From contig NC_088295.1 of NCBI RefSeq assembly GCF_032854445.1, positions 87,588,644-87,652,643 on the forward strand: DNA of 64,000 nt, given 5' to 3'. The position numbers and the translations under genes were made by a program. The stretch is from Liolophura sinensis. Its lineage: Eukaryota; Mollusca; Polyplacophora; Chitonida; Chitonidae. The notes beneath the pieces were generated by a model. It made no database searches. It worked only from the letters and a program-made list of their open reading frames with translations, and was not told where the DNA came from. This document shows positions 35,946-47,967 of the stretch, piece by piece (within the stretch, counting starts at the first letter, position 1; each line of letters opens with the position of its first letter).

Positions 35946-38394
35946 CTATGTACCAAACCTTATATACAAGCTATGTAGTGTAATACAATGTATGGATGGC
36001 TGCAAAGAGTATGTCTCATATATATGTTCTCCTAATTATTTGGTTTGCACTGCAGTAGCGATTGGCTCAACCAGTGTATCTTGTGTATGTATTTCCAAAA
36101 GTTAGCTTTGTTTTGCGCAGACCTTGTCTTCTTTACTGTAGGCTAACCAGGCCAGGGTGATTGACAGATATCGACATATGCAGTGGCCCAGGTGTTGACT
36201 TTCTAACTACGGCCGAGCTATCAGAAGAGCAGTCAGTCTGTGCATGGCAGATCGTGGATTGAGACGTGAAAGTACAAACTTGCTGTTAGACGGGCCGTGT
36301 TTTTGCATTATTTCTTACATGAAGCGGGGCAAGTCTGCCAAGGAATGGCCGTTTTTCACTGGGCATAGCGTAACATCATAAAGCTCGCGGATGTATTCGC
36401 GGGAATGCGAATGGCCGGCCGACTGCATCAGTGACAAACGGTGTAAGGTCAAATCGAAACTTTGAAAGCCGTGTATCTGGATGTGTTGATTTTCGACCAA
36501 TAACTTATGCTCTCATATGAAAGATATAAGCGTAAAGAAAAGGCTTGTGTAAATTTGAAGTGCGAATTGCGACTGCCTTGGGAACTTAGTGAGGTATATA
36601 AAAGTGTGGATGGTAGGGGAAATGCTGGAGAAATTTCTCCGACTTGACCTAGTACACAAGGATTTAAACGCTAACCAGCTGTGTGGTGTGACGCAGATGT
36701 GTCTGGGGCAGTCGAGCGGCGAAGATGATCGACGTCAAGAAATGGACATCAGGCAGATCGCGCTGGGTTTGCTTTTCTTTCTTTCTGTCTTTCTTTTCTC
36801 TTATCGCGCACGCCTGTCAGTCATGTCAGAGTTCGATCCCAGCTTAGCCAGTTTGTCAGGCGATGAAAATGTTGTGAATTTCAAGGTTTTAAGTAGGCTG
36901 CTAGGCGTTCTCATGACGAATCTGGTGGTTTTTGCGTCCTCCAACGCACGGTTTTGTCGCCAATTGCCATATAAGTGCGAAAAAGTGCAATTTTTGCCCA
37001 TGTTTGGAGGTCACGTGACACAAAACCACTGCGTGCTGAAAATCATTGAAGTGTGTCAATAAATGTTTGATGTCCCCTTGTTATATGATGCATTTTAAAT
37101 GCATTTGCGACTAGTATGAACGCACGAAAATTTAAGCATGTATAGTTTTGCCGCAAATTGCGATCAAAACACGAAAAAGCGCAATTCCCACCATATTTGG
37201 AGGTCTGTTGCGAGAAAATCGTTCCACCTGTAAAGCTGAACATCACTGAGTACAAAGCGCTACACATGTACTCTATGTGTACAAAAGTATGGCTGCCTAG
37301 CCCCGTTGTCAAGAGGGAGGAGGGTGCCAGGTAGTCTGTGCATGGCAGGTCGTGGATTGATACGTGGAAGTATGAACTTGCTGTTACAAGGGCCGTGTAT
37401 TACTGGGTGGGGAAAACGTCTTCAATCCGATCCGGGATCCCGGCCTAGGATCTACTGTTCGCAGATCCATTCTAGTTACACCTGATTTTATTAATTTATA
37501 CTTGCATTGCATTCGTCAAAACCGTATAAAAAGTTCATTGCAGGAATATCTGAAATTTGACGTTCGTGGTTGCTGGCCACACCCTCCAAACCCAGCAGAT
37601 GAGGATTATAGCTCGTGAATTTAAATAAACTTCATGCACATCTCCATGACATAGGACTGAAATAATGTCAATGTGGCGTTATCCCTCATGCACTCATTAC
37701 AAGCACCAAACGCTACACCGATGACCTATAGGAGTACAGAATGAAATGAATCGAGCAGTGATGGAAATATGTCTTGCTAAACTCACTAGAATTAAAGGAG
37801 GCAGGTGATAATCATTATGCTTGGCTCACAAGCGAGCTGACCGATTCACTTTGACATAGCTCACCACAGATTGTGCGGCTGAATTCTAGTTACTTATTTG
37901 ATTATTCGATTGGTGTTTAACGCCCTATCCAACAGTATTTAAAATGCAAGTGTTGAAATGCCGACATATTCTAAGTGTTATAAACACGTTAAATGCGTAA
38001 AATATGAGCCGCCGTCGTACCACTGGAATATTCGTGAGCACAGCGTAAAACATCAATCAAATAAATGAAGTAAAATATGAGAGTCATTATTTTAAAATAT
38101 TGTACACGGGCAGGGAGTGAAATATTGGTGGATTATAAGATTATTTAATCTATGCTGCTGAATGCAACATTCAAAGTTGTTACTTTGGCATTAAAACATG
38201 TTAAACTACAAAATGTCATAATCATTTTGTAAGGATAAACTTCCAACACTTTACAACTTAGTCTGTCAACTTTAGAAAGTTGTAACGTGATGCTATGAAT
38301 GGCTCCCTCACTACTGCAAAAATACTGAATTATGAAAGTCATACATTCCGTTTTACGACACCATGTAAAAGCTCAAAGTGAATACTATATTAGT
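35946..38394. other. single-copy intron region with a spaced 70-base direct repeat
   Basis: 36238-36306 and 37338-37403 are direct repeats (CTGTGCATGGCAG-TCGTGGATTGA ... CTTGCTGTTA) about 1.1 kb apart. Between them the phrase CGCAATT...ATTTGGAGGT recurs twice (about 36950-37010 and 37145-37205). A 157-residue plus-strand frame at 36589-37062 has a hydrophobic stretch but no homology I know; I do not call it a gene. Diverged pieces of SINE family 1 lie at 37890-38062. Confidence 0.45.
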
Positions 38395-38540
38395 GAATAT
38401 TTATTTAATTGATTTAATTGGCGTTATACGCCACACTCAAGAATATGTCACTTATACAACGGCGACCAGCATTATTTGTGGAGGAAATCGGATAGAACCC
38501 GGGAGAAACCAACCATCCACTGGTTGCCAACAGGCCTTTC
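38395..38540 (-). mobile_element. SINE family 1, minus orientation, merging into a minisatellite
   Basis: TTGGCGTTATACGCCACACTCAAGAATATGTCAC and onward match the reverse complement of the SINE core, ending at CAACAGGCCTTTCCACGTACG, the CAGACCTTCCCACGTACGG segment of the SINE. Confidence 0.65.
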
Positions 38541-38735
38541 CACGTACGTTTATTGAAGGAAGACCTTTCCGCGTACGTATACTGAGGGAAGGCCTTTCCA
38601 CGTAGGTATATTGAGGGAAGGCCTTTCCACGTACGTATATTGAGGGAAGGCCTTTCCGCGTACGTATATTGAGGGAAGGCCTTTCCACGTACGTGTATTG
38701 GGGGAGGACATTTCCGCGCACGTATACTGAGGGAA
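38530..38735. repeat. 29-base minisatellite grown from a SINE segment
   Basis: Seven copies of GGCCTTTCCACGTACGTATA plus TTGAGGGAA. The unit matches the SINE segment ACCTTCCCACGTACGGCCGGAGAGGAA and begins exactly where the SINE at 38395-38540 reaches that segment. Confidence 0.8.
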
Positions 38736-38804
38736 GTTACAAGTTACAAAATGAACTCTTAGCTTCTAGCTAAAGGTCTCTAATTTCGCTGATGATCTTG
38801 TTAC

Positions 38805-38924
38805 CTGTACAGCTGCTCCCATCTCCAGTAAATCCGACGTTACATTTACAGCTGTAACTACCAGGTACGTTCATACAAACAGCATTTGGAGAGCAGGCGT
38901 CAGGCTCCGTACACTCGTTGGCAT
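38805..38924 (-). CDS. EGF-like exon A' of receptor
   Basis: 120 bases, phase 1-1, acceptor TTTGTAG and donor CAG|GTAACA. It encodes a 40-residue calcium-binding EGF domain: DANEC start, six cysteines in the usual 1-3, 2-4, 5-6 order, C-M-N-VPGS-Y-S-C (the Asn/Asp beta-hydroxylation consensus C-x-[DN]-x4-[FY]-x-C), and FTGDGSSC end. It is the intact paralogue of the acceptor-dead copy at 29083-29202. It probably forms part of a rod of Ca-stabilised EGF repeats outside the cell. Confidence 0.85.
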
Positions 38925-39299
38925 CTACAAACGTACATGAAAAGAAACGTTAGTTCATGGATGGTAGTGGGACATTGGAAAACAAACTTATTGCCAGTTA
39001 ACCATTAACAACTCACACAAAAGTTATGATATGAGATTATATTAGTTAGCAATACCTTCACTTCATAGAATTTGTACAATATTGCGTTTTCTGTGCGATG
39101 TTAGAATAGATTATCGTACTCAGATATAAGACTGTTACGCAATACCACTTAGGATACGAATTTGCGCATCGAATACTAATATCTTAATGCTTTGCTCAAC
39201 CTATTGCAAGTCATGGAAAAGATCTTAAAATCTGTATTCTATATTGCTATTTACTCCATGATATCCACGTAGATATGGATGGCACGGCCATGAGAAAAG

Positions 39300-39515
39300 T
39301 CATTATTTGTTTGCATGACGCCATGTTTTACACCCTACTCAAGAACCCGCCGGAATCCTACTACTATCCGCAGGTTACTGACAGACTTTCCCACGTACAG
39401 CCGGAGGGAAATTTAGCATGGGTTGACCTTGAACTCACCGTTTTGGTGAGAGATTCCTGGGTCATTCCGCCGAGCTGGCACGATAACCACCTCGGTCACG
39501 GAGGTTCCCAGAAGG
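39300..39515 (-). mobile_element. SINE family 1 copy, nearly complete, diverged
   Basis: From GACGCCATGTTTTACACCC through TACTATCCGCAGGTTACTG, CCCACGTACAGCCGGAGG and GAGAGATTCCTGGGTCATT to TCGGTCACGGAGG, it matches the reverse complement of the full copy including the tRNA-like head. It lies between EGF exons A' and D. Confidence 0.65.
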
Positions 39516-39700
39516 ATCATTAAATCTTACAGATATTAACACTATTTCAAAGCAGGATATGGTTACTTCGTTTGGATAGAATTAATCCCATGTTTGTGCA
39601 GACGATTCTATCATGGCGATGAGAAAGATGACTATGTCGACAAATGTAGGTATGTGGGCATGCTATATGTATGATAATACCATGTTAAGTTTATATTTAC

Positions 39701-39820
39701 CTTCACATTGGCTTCCGTTCCCATGGTAACCAACCTTACATGTACAGTTGTAGCTTCCAACAGTATTGTTACAGTCCGCATTAGCAGAACAGGAGTTATC
39801 CCCATTACATTCGTCTACAT
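39701..39820 (-). CDS. EGF-like exon D of receptor
   Basis: 120 bases, phase 1-1, acceptor TGTCTTTAG, donor AAG|GTAAAT. It encodes DVDEC, six cysteines, [10 protein letters not shown] (hydroxylation motif) and YHGNGSQC. There are two N-glycosylation sequons (NNT and NCT). A short dead relative survives at 28611-28650, and the expected copy in block I has been deleted. It is one of the clean calcium-binding EGF modules of this gene. Confidence 0.85.
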
Positions 39821-40339
39821 CTAAAGACAAATGTGATATGTATTAGTTCCATGTTCCAATCCTAAGGCGTTAAAATATCGTGATGGAGACAATTGTATTA
39901 CCAATAGAGGCGACCTGCAGCCCGGTCTATTAAGGCGGCACTCGACGACACTCAGGTTCGATCCTTCCAATTGGCCTTATATCACTGTATGTCACTGACG
40001 AAAATATCAAGTATTAGATGAACAACAGTGCTGATGAAGCAGATCCAGATTTATGGTTTACCTTCTTGTCCACGATAACCATCCTGACGTATACAGCATT
40101 GCCACAGACAACATTTAATGATGGAGCAGCGATGAAATCTAAGATTCTGAATAAATTAATTACACATACATGTTCATCTGATCATTCAGTGTCGATTCCA
40201 TTACATAATTTACCTTGTGTCCTGGGTAGAAATAACTACTACGTGACGTATTCTGCTTTTGAGGAAAAAAACTAAGCTAATAGACTAAACTGAAATCCCA
40301 CAATCCTTAGCTATTTAAATCTCCACACCTTCAACTGTA

Positions 40340-40610
40340 TAATGGTTGGGGTGTTCATTGGCGGCAGCACTTTGGCGGCTTGGACCCTGAGACAAGAAGA
40401 CACAGTATATGTATACACACCTAATCACTCGTCGTCGTCATATGAGTGAAAAATTGCAAAGTGCAACGTAAGCAACCAGCCATTTATTTATTTTATGGGT
40501 GTTTTACGTCGCACTTCTGAATTACTAATATACGAGGGCGACCAGCTCTATGGTGGGAGGGAACCGGACATAGCCCGGCGGAAATCCACTGCCATCCGCA
40601 GATTCCGACG
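40340..40610. mobile_element. two SINE fragments side by side (family 2, then family 1)
   Basis: 40340-40478 matches the 3' half of SINE family 2 (AAGACACAGTATATGTATACACACCTAAT and GTCGTCATATGA). 40482-40610 matches family 1 on the minus strand (GTGTTTTACGTCGCAC, GGTGGGAGGGAACCGGACATAGCC, CCATCCGCAGATTCCGAC). Only the family 1 end is kept in block I at 30095-30160. Confidence 0.6.
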
Positions 40611-40779
40611 CGAATATACATGATACTGTGTTTACCCACTGTCAGTTTTTACAGTTGTGTAAAAGTAGATAGTCCCAGCAAAGCCTTCTTTGTAACTTTT
40701 AAACATGCCAATGTGAGTAATAACCCACAGTTTTATTGCCAAAGGTGCTAGGCACTATATCCACAAATACGACACTTAC

Positions 40780-40899
40780 CTGTACACACGATCCCATTCC
40801 CCTTAAAACCAGATTTACAGGTACATCCATAACTTCCGATTGTATTGAAACAGTCAGCATTATCTGAACAAGGTGAAATGCCATCACATTCGTTTCTAT
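40780..40899 (-). CDS. EGF-like exon B' of receptor
   Basis: 120 bases, phase 1-1, acceptor CATTTCCAG, donor CAG|GTAAGT. It encodes DRNEC, six cysteines, C-F-N-TIGS-Y-G-C (hydroxylation motif) and FKGNGIVC. The calcium motif is slightly off (DRNE rather than DxDE) but acceptable. Its block I copy at 30309-30426 is dead. Exons B', D and A' follow each other at about 1-kb spacing on the minus strand and would splice into three consecutive EGF repeats. Confidence 0.85.
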
Positions 40900-41906
40900 C
40901 TGGAAATGAGCAAAACTAAGGCCTAAACTACACGATGAGTGAATCATACATAGTGTACGTATATTAAATCATTATTTTCCACCATATGTCCATACACAGG
41001 ATCATCTTCAGAAATCACACGGTATGAACACATTTAAATCTGAATCCAACAGATAATCCATGCCAAAATCGTTATGATAAGGTCAGAAGTCGGTTTGGCT
41101 GAAAAGATTGAAGATGGGTATGGAACAAGACGAGAATAGACTTATTGCACAAAAAACAGCTGAAGAAACAAACTATCCCCATCGTTCGACCCACTGGTAT
41201 AAATACATTTAAAATCCAGATAGTTAGCTTTAATCTCGGAAAAATTAATAAATTGTAAGTGTCATTTGACCTCTTATGTTTTCGTAGATACATATTACCT
41301 TGTTTTATTCGAAATATTGGTGTTTTTAGGGCGGTCATGTTGTATTTATACAAATTAGGCTCTGTTCCTCTACTTAGATTTAGCAAGTCATTCTGGACAG
41401 TGATCTGAGATATATGCCACCAAAAAATTCTTTTGCAAATTGTGGTGAACAAATATTTTTGTCAGTTATCCTAACATGTTCACAAAACTGTCCAAATACC
41501 ATAGTTATTCTGCATGCTCGAATGGTTCCCTTACCCTTTCCGCAGAACTGATTTAACTTTACATGCGGGTACAGAATAAAAGGGTCATATAGAGGAGGCC
41601 TAGGATGGAATAGATTGCTCTCCGAAAAATCAAAGCCTGCTGTCCTAGATCCGTTTTTAATTCACAGTTAAAGTCTAAATTGATCAGAAAAAATACCATT
41701 AGGCAGATAGCCTATAGACAAACCGAATATCATTTACATGTTGTCACGTGGGCAGCAAATAAGAAATTTCGGCTATGTGTCATATTCTGTATCTAATTTT
41801 ATATAATGATTAATATACCTAAACATGGAGTATTACACGCACACATATAACAGTGTATAGAGATCATTTCTATATATGTAAACGTGTACAATTGTAGCCA
41901 CCTCAC

Positions 41907-42032
41907 CCACATATACTTTGGTAACTCTGTTCCATCAGTAACCCGTGAAAAACTCTTTCCAGCATGTGAATGACACTGGAGAATTCTGACACAGCCTTAA
42001 ACCACACTAAACCTGGTTGCACTCATTTATAT
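41907..42032 (-). pseudogene. dead EGF-like exon, type C, copy 2
   Basis: It has kept length (126 bases) and donor (G|GTGAGG) but has GAC for the CAG acceptor, an in-frame TAG after the first cysteine pair, and a lost fifth cysteine. INEC-NQV and CGLRLCQNS are still legible. Sharing the AC acceptor with copy 1 shows it died before block I and II separated. Confidence 0.72.
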
Positions 42033-44734
42033 GTCACACAAACATACAAGACATTCATTGTAAGTATTAATATACAACTTGAAGCCGCCACAGCAGTTTC
42101 TGTTAAACCAATTATTATATGGGTAAATAAAAAACCTGTGCCCGTAACAATACCTTATCTTAGCGGCTAAGCATGTAATCTGCAGACACTGAAGCCGCAG
42201 AGCTTTTGGCAGCAGCCAGTCAAAAATGGCGGGAAAGAATATGAGGGTCTCAAGTCTGTGTGTGAATTTACCTTACACGGAAACTATAATCGATTTGTCA
42301 GAAACAATTAAACGTTTATATTCCGTCAAGACATTTACACATGTTCAGTTTGTTTCAAATTCATGTTAGCATGTATATTACTTTAACACCGTGGTAAAAT
42401 ACTGTTGACAATATTTTATCGCCGGGTTTAAGGTAACCTCTCTACAGCCTCTCACACTGATTTCCCAGGCCCTAACCCTGCACTTACATGTACGTTACTA
42501 TAGTGTGAGACTTTAATACATAGCAACAATATTGTAAATTGTTGTAAAGCTGTTGAAATCATTTGCATTTTTGGTCAACTTTAGAATCCTGCCATTTTTA
42601 CCAACTTCTCAACGCGTGTGAAATGCTGTATGGCCCAAGGTGACCCGCAGGGAACACGTAATTCCTGTCATCATATGAGATTGCCCTGAAAAAATGTGAG
42701 CACACGGATTATACCTAGTCCTTTCCCACCGTTCTGAATTAGTGATTAGTGTTGGTTAATTAGTGTACGTTATGCACGTGTCCCCGCCGAAACACAAAAC
42801 ATGCCCCTTTGCATTATTAAGCTTCATGTTGGGAAGCTAATCCGGATAAAATGGGGTCAAGTCGGCGAGAGAGAAGTTTAGAGATTTCCAGACCAGTCAC
42901 ACCTTTATTTTTATTCATGAATTATAATGAAGAAAGAATCAAGCGGCAGTTGTTGCAAACCTGTCAATTCCAAAACTATCTCAGATCATGATACTGTCAA
43001 ACAGGCAAGCTAATGACTGCTTCACTGATTGTCTTAAGCTTACTAGCTGCACTGCATTATACGAGGAAAAGTGTTGTCCGTTTACAGATCCAGAAATAGA
43101 TGTAACAATTAAATCATTAAATGCTTTTCACTCATAAAGATCAGATTTACAGGTATCTATCTTCAAATGCAGTAAACTGTTTTGCAAGCCTCACGCACGT
43201 GTTGTTTCAGACAGTCCAGACAGTTTCAGTTCCCGTTTTCATAAAATGGTGATCATAAAGCACACATGCATCGACTGAACATTGTATTCGCATGTGTGGA
43301 ATTGGATACCTTCACACTATGCCCACTGCCAGCTTCATATTACAACAATTTTTAAACATTGTATTTGTGCAAGGCTATTTCCAGTCCATGTCATTTTCTG
43401 AGAGCGCATAATCACGTGTGCGTAAATGTGTTACAGGTAACTGAAAACGAACAGAATTCAACATTAACCAATAAGATGAACTTATTCTTATTGGCCCGCC
43501 CCTTGTAATAATGAGTCGTCACTATTGCGAAATTTCTCGCCAAATCTATACTAGCAGACGAGAGTTTTGACTTGACACACTTTCACGTGAACAGTGATGA
43601 GTCTGCACATTTTCTGGAGACTTTGCTTTTGACTTTGTTGCAAAATAATTTCAGTAGAGCCATCATGTGCACATAGAGTCACGCAAATGTATCACAGTGA
43701 TATCCACGACACATTTAATCCGTTTACTGCAGTAAGAATTGAAAACAATTACCAAAACAACACGTGGTCCGATTAGTCTCTGCAGTGATTGACGGGTCCC
43801 ACAAACAATGTTGGAACTTCAAAGGCTATACCCAGAGCTGTGCAATGTTGCAATTTGCATATCAATACAACTCGGCTGTATATATTTGATTACCCTCAGC
43901 CTCCTATCTCCTCACCGAAATTTCCTTAGACTCAATATTGTTGTTAGATTATTAGAGCCTACATTTGTAAAGTGTGAAGACGTAGATCTATGTATGTTCT
44001 GATGCAAACAAGCTGAGTAAAAATGGATTTTCTGATGACAGCAAACCTGTAATGCCGAGCCTAATTTCGATAAGTCAGAGCAGTACACAGTGTTAGACAG
44101 TGTTTTGTTCAAGGTAAAAAAACGAGTTCGCCAAAAGACGCCCCCTTACCTTTTTCTTTCTACCCTGTCACCCTCTTACAAAGCTCTGCCCAGGTTTACC
44201 CAGCTGTGTTTTAGGCGACATTATCCCGGTAAATCGTGAGTAGAGACCGAATAGGTATATTTCAAATTATGATTCTTTTGTTTCTCTTTCTGTAAGCCAA
44301 AAAAAATGAGACCTATTTTCAGTCAATCAACATATTTTTAAACAAGAGTAAAATATTTTTATTCCTGTGCGATTCGGACAAAATAAAATTTTTGATCGGT
44401 TTTAGTGGCGCATTCATACATATACAGGCCTTGGCGGTTGGTTGAAAATTGCTTCAGATTGACCACTTATTGGGTGTCTCCACTGTAAAGGGCTGCAAAT
44501 TATCTGTCAAGTCTACGGGAAGGTTTTGACTGTCATTAAAACCCCGGCGCCTCAGTTGTCCACATCTCTGTCCGGGTCGAGTGTCAAGTTCCCACATGTG
44601 AGGCGAGGCTTCGATGTTGAGTTAGCCCTGAAAACGATTACCCATTCCCTCATTTCATACCCCCAACGCTAGTAGGAGCGCCCCCTGTGGTAAGGCCGCA
44701 AATCCTGTCCGAAATTTTGGAAGAATTACGGTAC

Positions 44735-45200
44735 CCATCAGAACTGTCATCATTACAGAGGTAGTTAACTCACTCAAACACTCCCCGTTAGTCAGCGTCA
44801 TCAGTGTATAACCATCAGGACAGACATCACTAGAGTGGTAGATAACTCACTCCCAGACTCTATGTTAGTCAGTGTAAACCCTACAGGACAGTCATCACTA
44901 CATTGGTAGATAACTCACTCACACCCTCTGTATTAGTCAGTGTTATCAGTGTATACCCATAAGTACAGTCATCACTACAGTGGCAAATAACTCTCCCGCA
45001 CACTTCCCGTTAGTCACCGTATACCCGTCAGGACAGTATTGACTTCAGCGATAGATAACTCACCCACTCACTCCCCGTTAGTCAGTGTATGTCCATTAGT
45101 ACACTTATAACCAATAGCGGTAGATAACTCATCCACACCGCCGCAGATACTCAGTGTAATCAGTGTTTACCCACTAGGACAGTGTTTGGTTATCTACCGA
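44735..45200. repeat. minisatellite built from an EGF exon end plus splice donor
   Basis: Seven units of 67-79 bases. On the minus strand the consensus unit reads C-S-D-D-C-PDGYTLTNGECVG, then a GTGAGTTA donor, then a short intron piece, then the next unit. Two length classes differ by a 9-base repeat of CAGTGT. It recurs at 55990-56405 and 34660-35110. Most units have lost cysteines or the donor, so it does not look translated. Confidence 0.75.
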
Positions 45201-46290
45201 TGTAGTTATGATTCTTCATGAGGTAGCAATATTTTAGCCACATCGTGACAATGTCCTTTATATATGTACACGCATTCAATTATTGTTTCCCTTAATTTCA
45301 TATAATTCGTCGATAATACAATCGTTTTATTGGCTCACAACAGCCCACGTTAGTTAGCTGGGTTCTTAAACCAGATAACTGATAATCTTTAATCATTAAT
45401 GATTTTGAAGTCATCAATTATCACTCAACATTCAGAAGTATGGGGTGAGAATATTTCGTCTCGAAAGACATAGAAAAGTCTATAAAATGTTCCATTATCC
45501 TTAGCCCACATTCGGTAATTCTGTATGGCGCGAGTGAATGCTTATGGTTTAACGTTGTATTTAACAATTTTCCAATCATATAACGACTAGGGAGTCCTTA
45601 GATTTATTTATTGATTTATTTATTTGATTGGTGTTTTACGCCGTACTCAAGAATATTTCACTTATAAGACGGCGGTCAGCATTATAGTGGGTGGAAACCG
45701 GGCAGAGCCCGGGGAAAACCCACGACCATCCGCAGGTTGCTGGCGGAGTCACAGTCTCGGTGAGTCACAGTGGTTGTACCGAATTTCTTAACTACCTGTT
45801 CGGTCTCCATGTTTCTTCACGTAGGTAAAAATAGAAATCTAGCATTCTGGGCAAGATTGGCGTAAAGAACAGAGCTCTCGCGTGTGTTGTAGAATTATGT
45901 GTTCTGAACCCGAATTAGTTAATACTTTTATGAATTAACCCACGGGCCATGTAATGAGCTTTTGTTGCCGGTATTGATATAATGAATGAACCTAATGTAG
46001 CAATATTTTAGCCACATCGTGGCGATTTTCGTTATATATGTACACGTATTCAATTTCCCTTGTATCAGATATCATATAATTCGTCGATAATACAATTAGC
46101 TCACAACAGCCCACGTTAGTTAGCATGGTTCTTAAACCCGATAACTTAGAATCTTTAATCAACAATAATTTTGAAGTCATCAACTGTCACTCAGTATTAA
46201 GAAGTATGGAATGAGTGCATTTCGTCCCATTTGACAAAGAAATGTCTATACATGTTCCATTATCCTTAGCACACATACGGTATTCTTGTA
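45190..46290. repeat. local tandem duplication with SINE between copies
   Basis: 45220-45510 (GTAGCAATATTTTAGCCACATCG onward) is repeated at 45990-46285, and again at 56425-56690. Between the copies are a family 3 SINE stub (45531-45600) and a family 1 SINE (45600-45765). Confidence 0.75.
45600..45765 (-). mobile_element. SINE family 1, 5'-truncated
   Basis: TTTATTTGATTGGTGTTTTACGCCGTACTC onward through GGGCAGAGCCCGG and CATCCGCAGGTTGCTGGCGGA, on the minus strand. It follows directly on the stub of a family 3 SINE. Confidence 0.75.
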
Positions 46291-46294
46291 TGCA

Positions 46295-46610
46295 GTGAGT
46301 GAGTGCTTATGGCTTAACGTCGTATTTAACATTCAGTCATATGACAAGGGAGTCCTTAGAGTGCATGTATCTGCAATGTGCCTCCTTGTTGCAGGACGGA
46401 TTTCCACTTCACTGAGACGACTTACTGAAGGCAAGTTACCCTGCCCACCCGAGTCATTATACTGATATGGGTCAACGAGTCGTTGCACTAACCCCTTCAT
46501 GCTAAACGCCAAGCGAGAAAGCTACAACTTCCTGTTTTAAGGCCTTAAAGGATTGACCCTGACCCTTCCGCCCCCAAAAGGACCCTCTACCAACAGAGCC
46601 ATCGGAGCCG
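46295..46610 (-). mobile_element. SINE family 3, near complete
   Basis: Starts GTGAGTGAGTGCTTATGGC and runs through GTCATATGACAAGGGAGTCC and CAATGTGCCTCCTTGTTGCA. The right end, read on the minus strand (ACCGGCTCCGATGGCTCTGT ... AGGGTCAATCC), resembles a tRNA with boxes A and B. The copy at 56697-57032 is closely similar and sits in the same context, so the two are duplicates rather than separate insertions. Confidence 0.75.
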
Positions 46611-47720
46611 GTAAATACTGTATGGGATATCACGTTGACCTCATCTGTTATGCCTTTTTAAGCTATCCAAAGCGCACTTTCCACACCATCACTTTCTCTA
46701 GTAAGAGGATACAATGTACTCTAATTCTTTAAATGTTACATCGCTTCTATCAGACATTTATATATATCGGACCACCAGTTTTTCTTGACACATTTCATGA
46801 GGCAGCCCACATGCATGTAATATAGATATTCTGTTCGAACGGTCCCTTTATATCCTTCCCATAATACTGACTTGCAACTGAAATCTTTTAAATAATTTAC
46901 GCCATGAAATTGTCGAACTGAATACATGCATCCATTGACAATTCATAAACGATACATTATGGATATTTATGTTCAGTTAAAGATTGCAGTTATTAAAAAC
47001 AATCGATGATACATGCTTACTCAGCAAAATGTTATAATACTATCTTGGATATGATAAAAGTAGTGAGTAGATTAAATGTATAAACACTTCAAACTCAACG
47101 TCAGCCACTTATCTGAAATGTTTGGTATCGAAAATTGCTATTGTTGTACAAATGTACAAATCAATCATGGGTTAGAATTTTTCATAAATTATGTAAATTT
47201 TATCATTTAGGTAACGTTAAACACGCTATGCCACGGAGTTTTATCAAAAAATCCACATTGGCTAATTAAATGATTTTTTCTGTATTTACCAAGGATAACT
47301 TGAATTAATTGCTTTCGGTACATAATCAGGCTCCTACCTGTACTATATATAGTATTAAAATGAAAAAGCTGTAATGCGACCAGTTTTATAATGTTTAGAA
47401 CTTTTTATCGACTTTAAGCGCTAGCCCGTCTAGTCCAGTAAATATACAGAATGACCCACCGTACATTGCAAAAGAATTTATTTCGGTTTCATTTGTCTCA
47501 GAAATGAAAAAGCACACATATTAAATGTCTACCAAAATTAAATTAGCAGAACAGTGTCTAATTTGCATCAATCTACTAAAGTACAATTTGAGGCTGAGAA
47601 CTGAGAAATTTAATATGAACATTCTAATTAGCCAATTTTTATGAATGCCTTAAGAATTCTGAATATGTGTTCTACAGAATATGGAGTGATATTTACCCAC
47701 ACACATAACCTTATATATCC
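46611..47720. other. intron sequence, partly duplicated, no gene seen
   Basis: 46640-46870 is repeated at 57060-57260. 47120-47290 resembles 51880-52050 (AATCAATCA, TTAGGTAACGTT, CCACATTGGCTAA). No coding signal was found. Confidence 0.5.
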
Positions 47721-47723
47721 TCT

Positions 47724-47795
47724 ATGGACGAGTCCTGGGCGCGCAGGAAAGGGACTCGCAAGCTCGTCCCTTTCCGGCACCCAGGACGAGTCCAT
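47724..47795. repeat. strong hairpin (imperfect inverted repeat)
   Basis: The left arm starts ATGGACGAGTCCTGGG and ends GGAAAGGGAC; the right arm is its inverse, starting GTCCCTTTCC and ending CCCAGGACGAGTCCAT. The loop is about 10 bases (TCGCAAGCTC) and the arms are about 30 bases with a few mismatches. The block is GC-rich in AT-rich surroundings, 170 bases downstream of the recombinase stop codon. Confidence 0.8.
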
Positions 47796-47967
47796 AAAAG
47801 ACCATACAATCCAATAACCTATTTATTATACACCCACTTGTCAAACACGTAAGTAAATAAGCTCGAACGCTAAACAGATTGGGTAAAACCGTGCTAATTA
47901 TTTCATATCGCGTAACAATAGCGGATAACCGGTTGCGGATGAATATGGAATACTGAATGGAGCACTT

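Larger units (their letters stand above)
40020..44780. repeat. duplication block II (most intact)
   Basis: It aligns with block I: 40020-40300 with 29880-30110, exon B' with the dead exon at 30309, and 40919-44780 with 30470-34783. It keeps the empty LTR target and about 590 bases deleted from block I (43853-44442). That retained part contains a minus-strand frame (43912-44112) also open in the copy at 63507-63713. Confidence 0.85.

Noticed and set aside
38452-38721. 89-residue minus frame with YTYVERPSL/RTRKGLP repeats
   Set aside because: It is the translation of the SINE-derived 29-base minisatellite.
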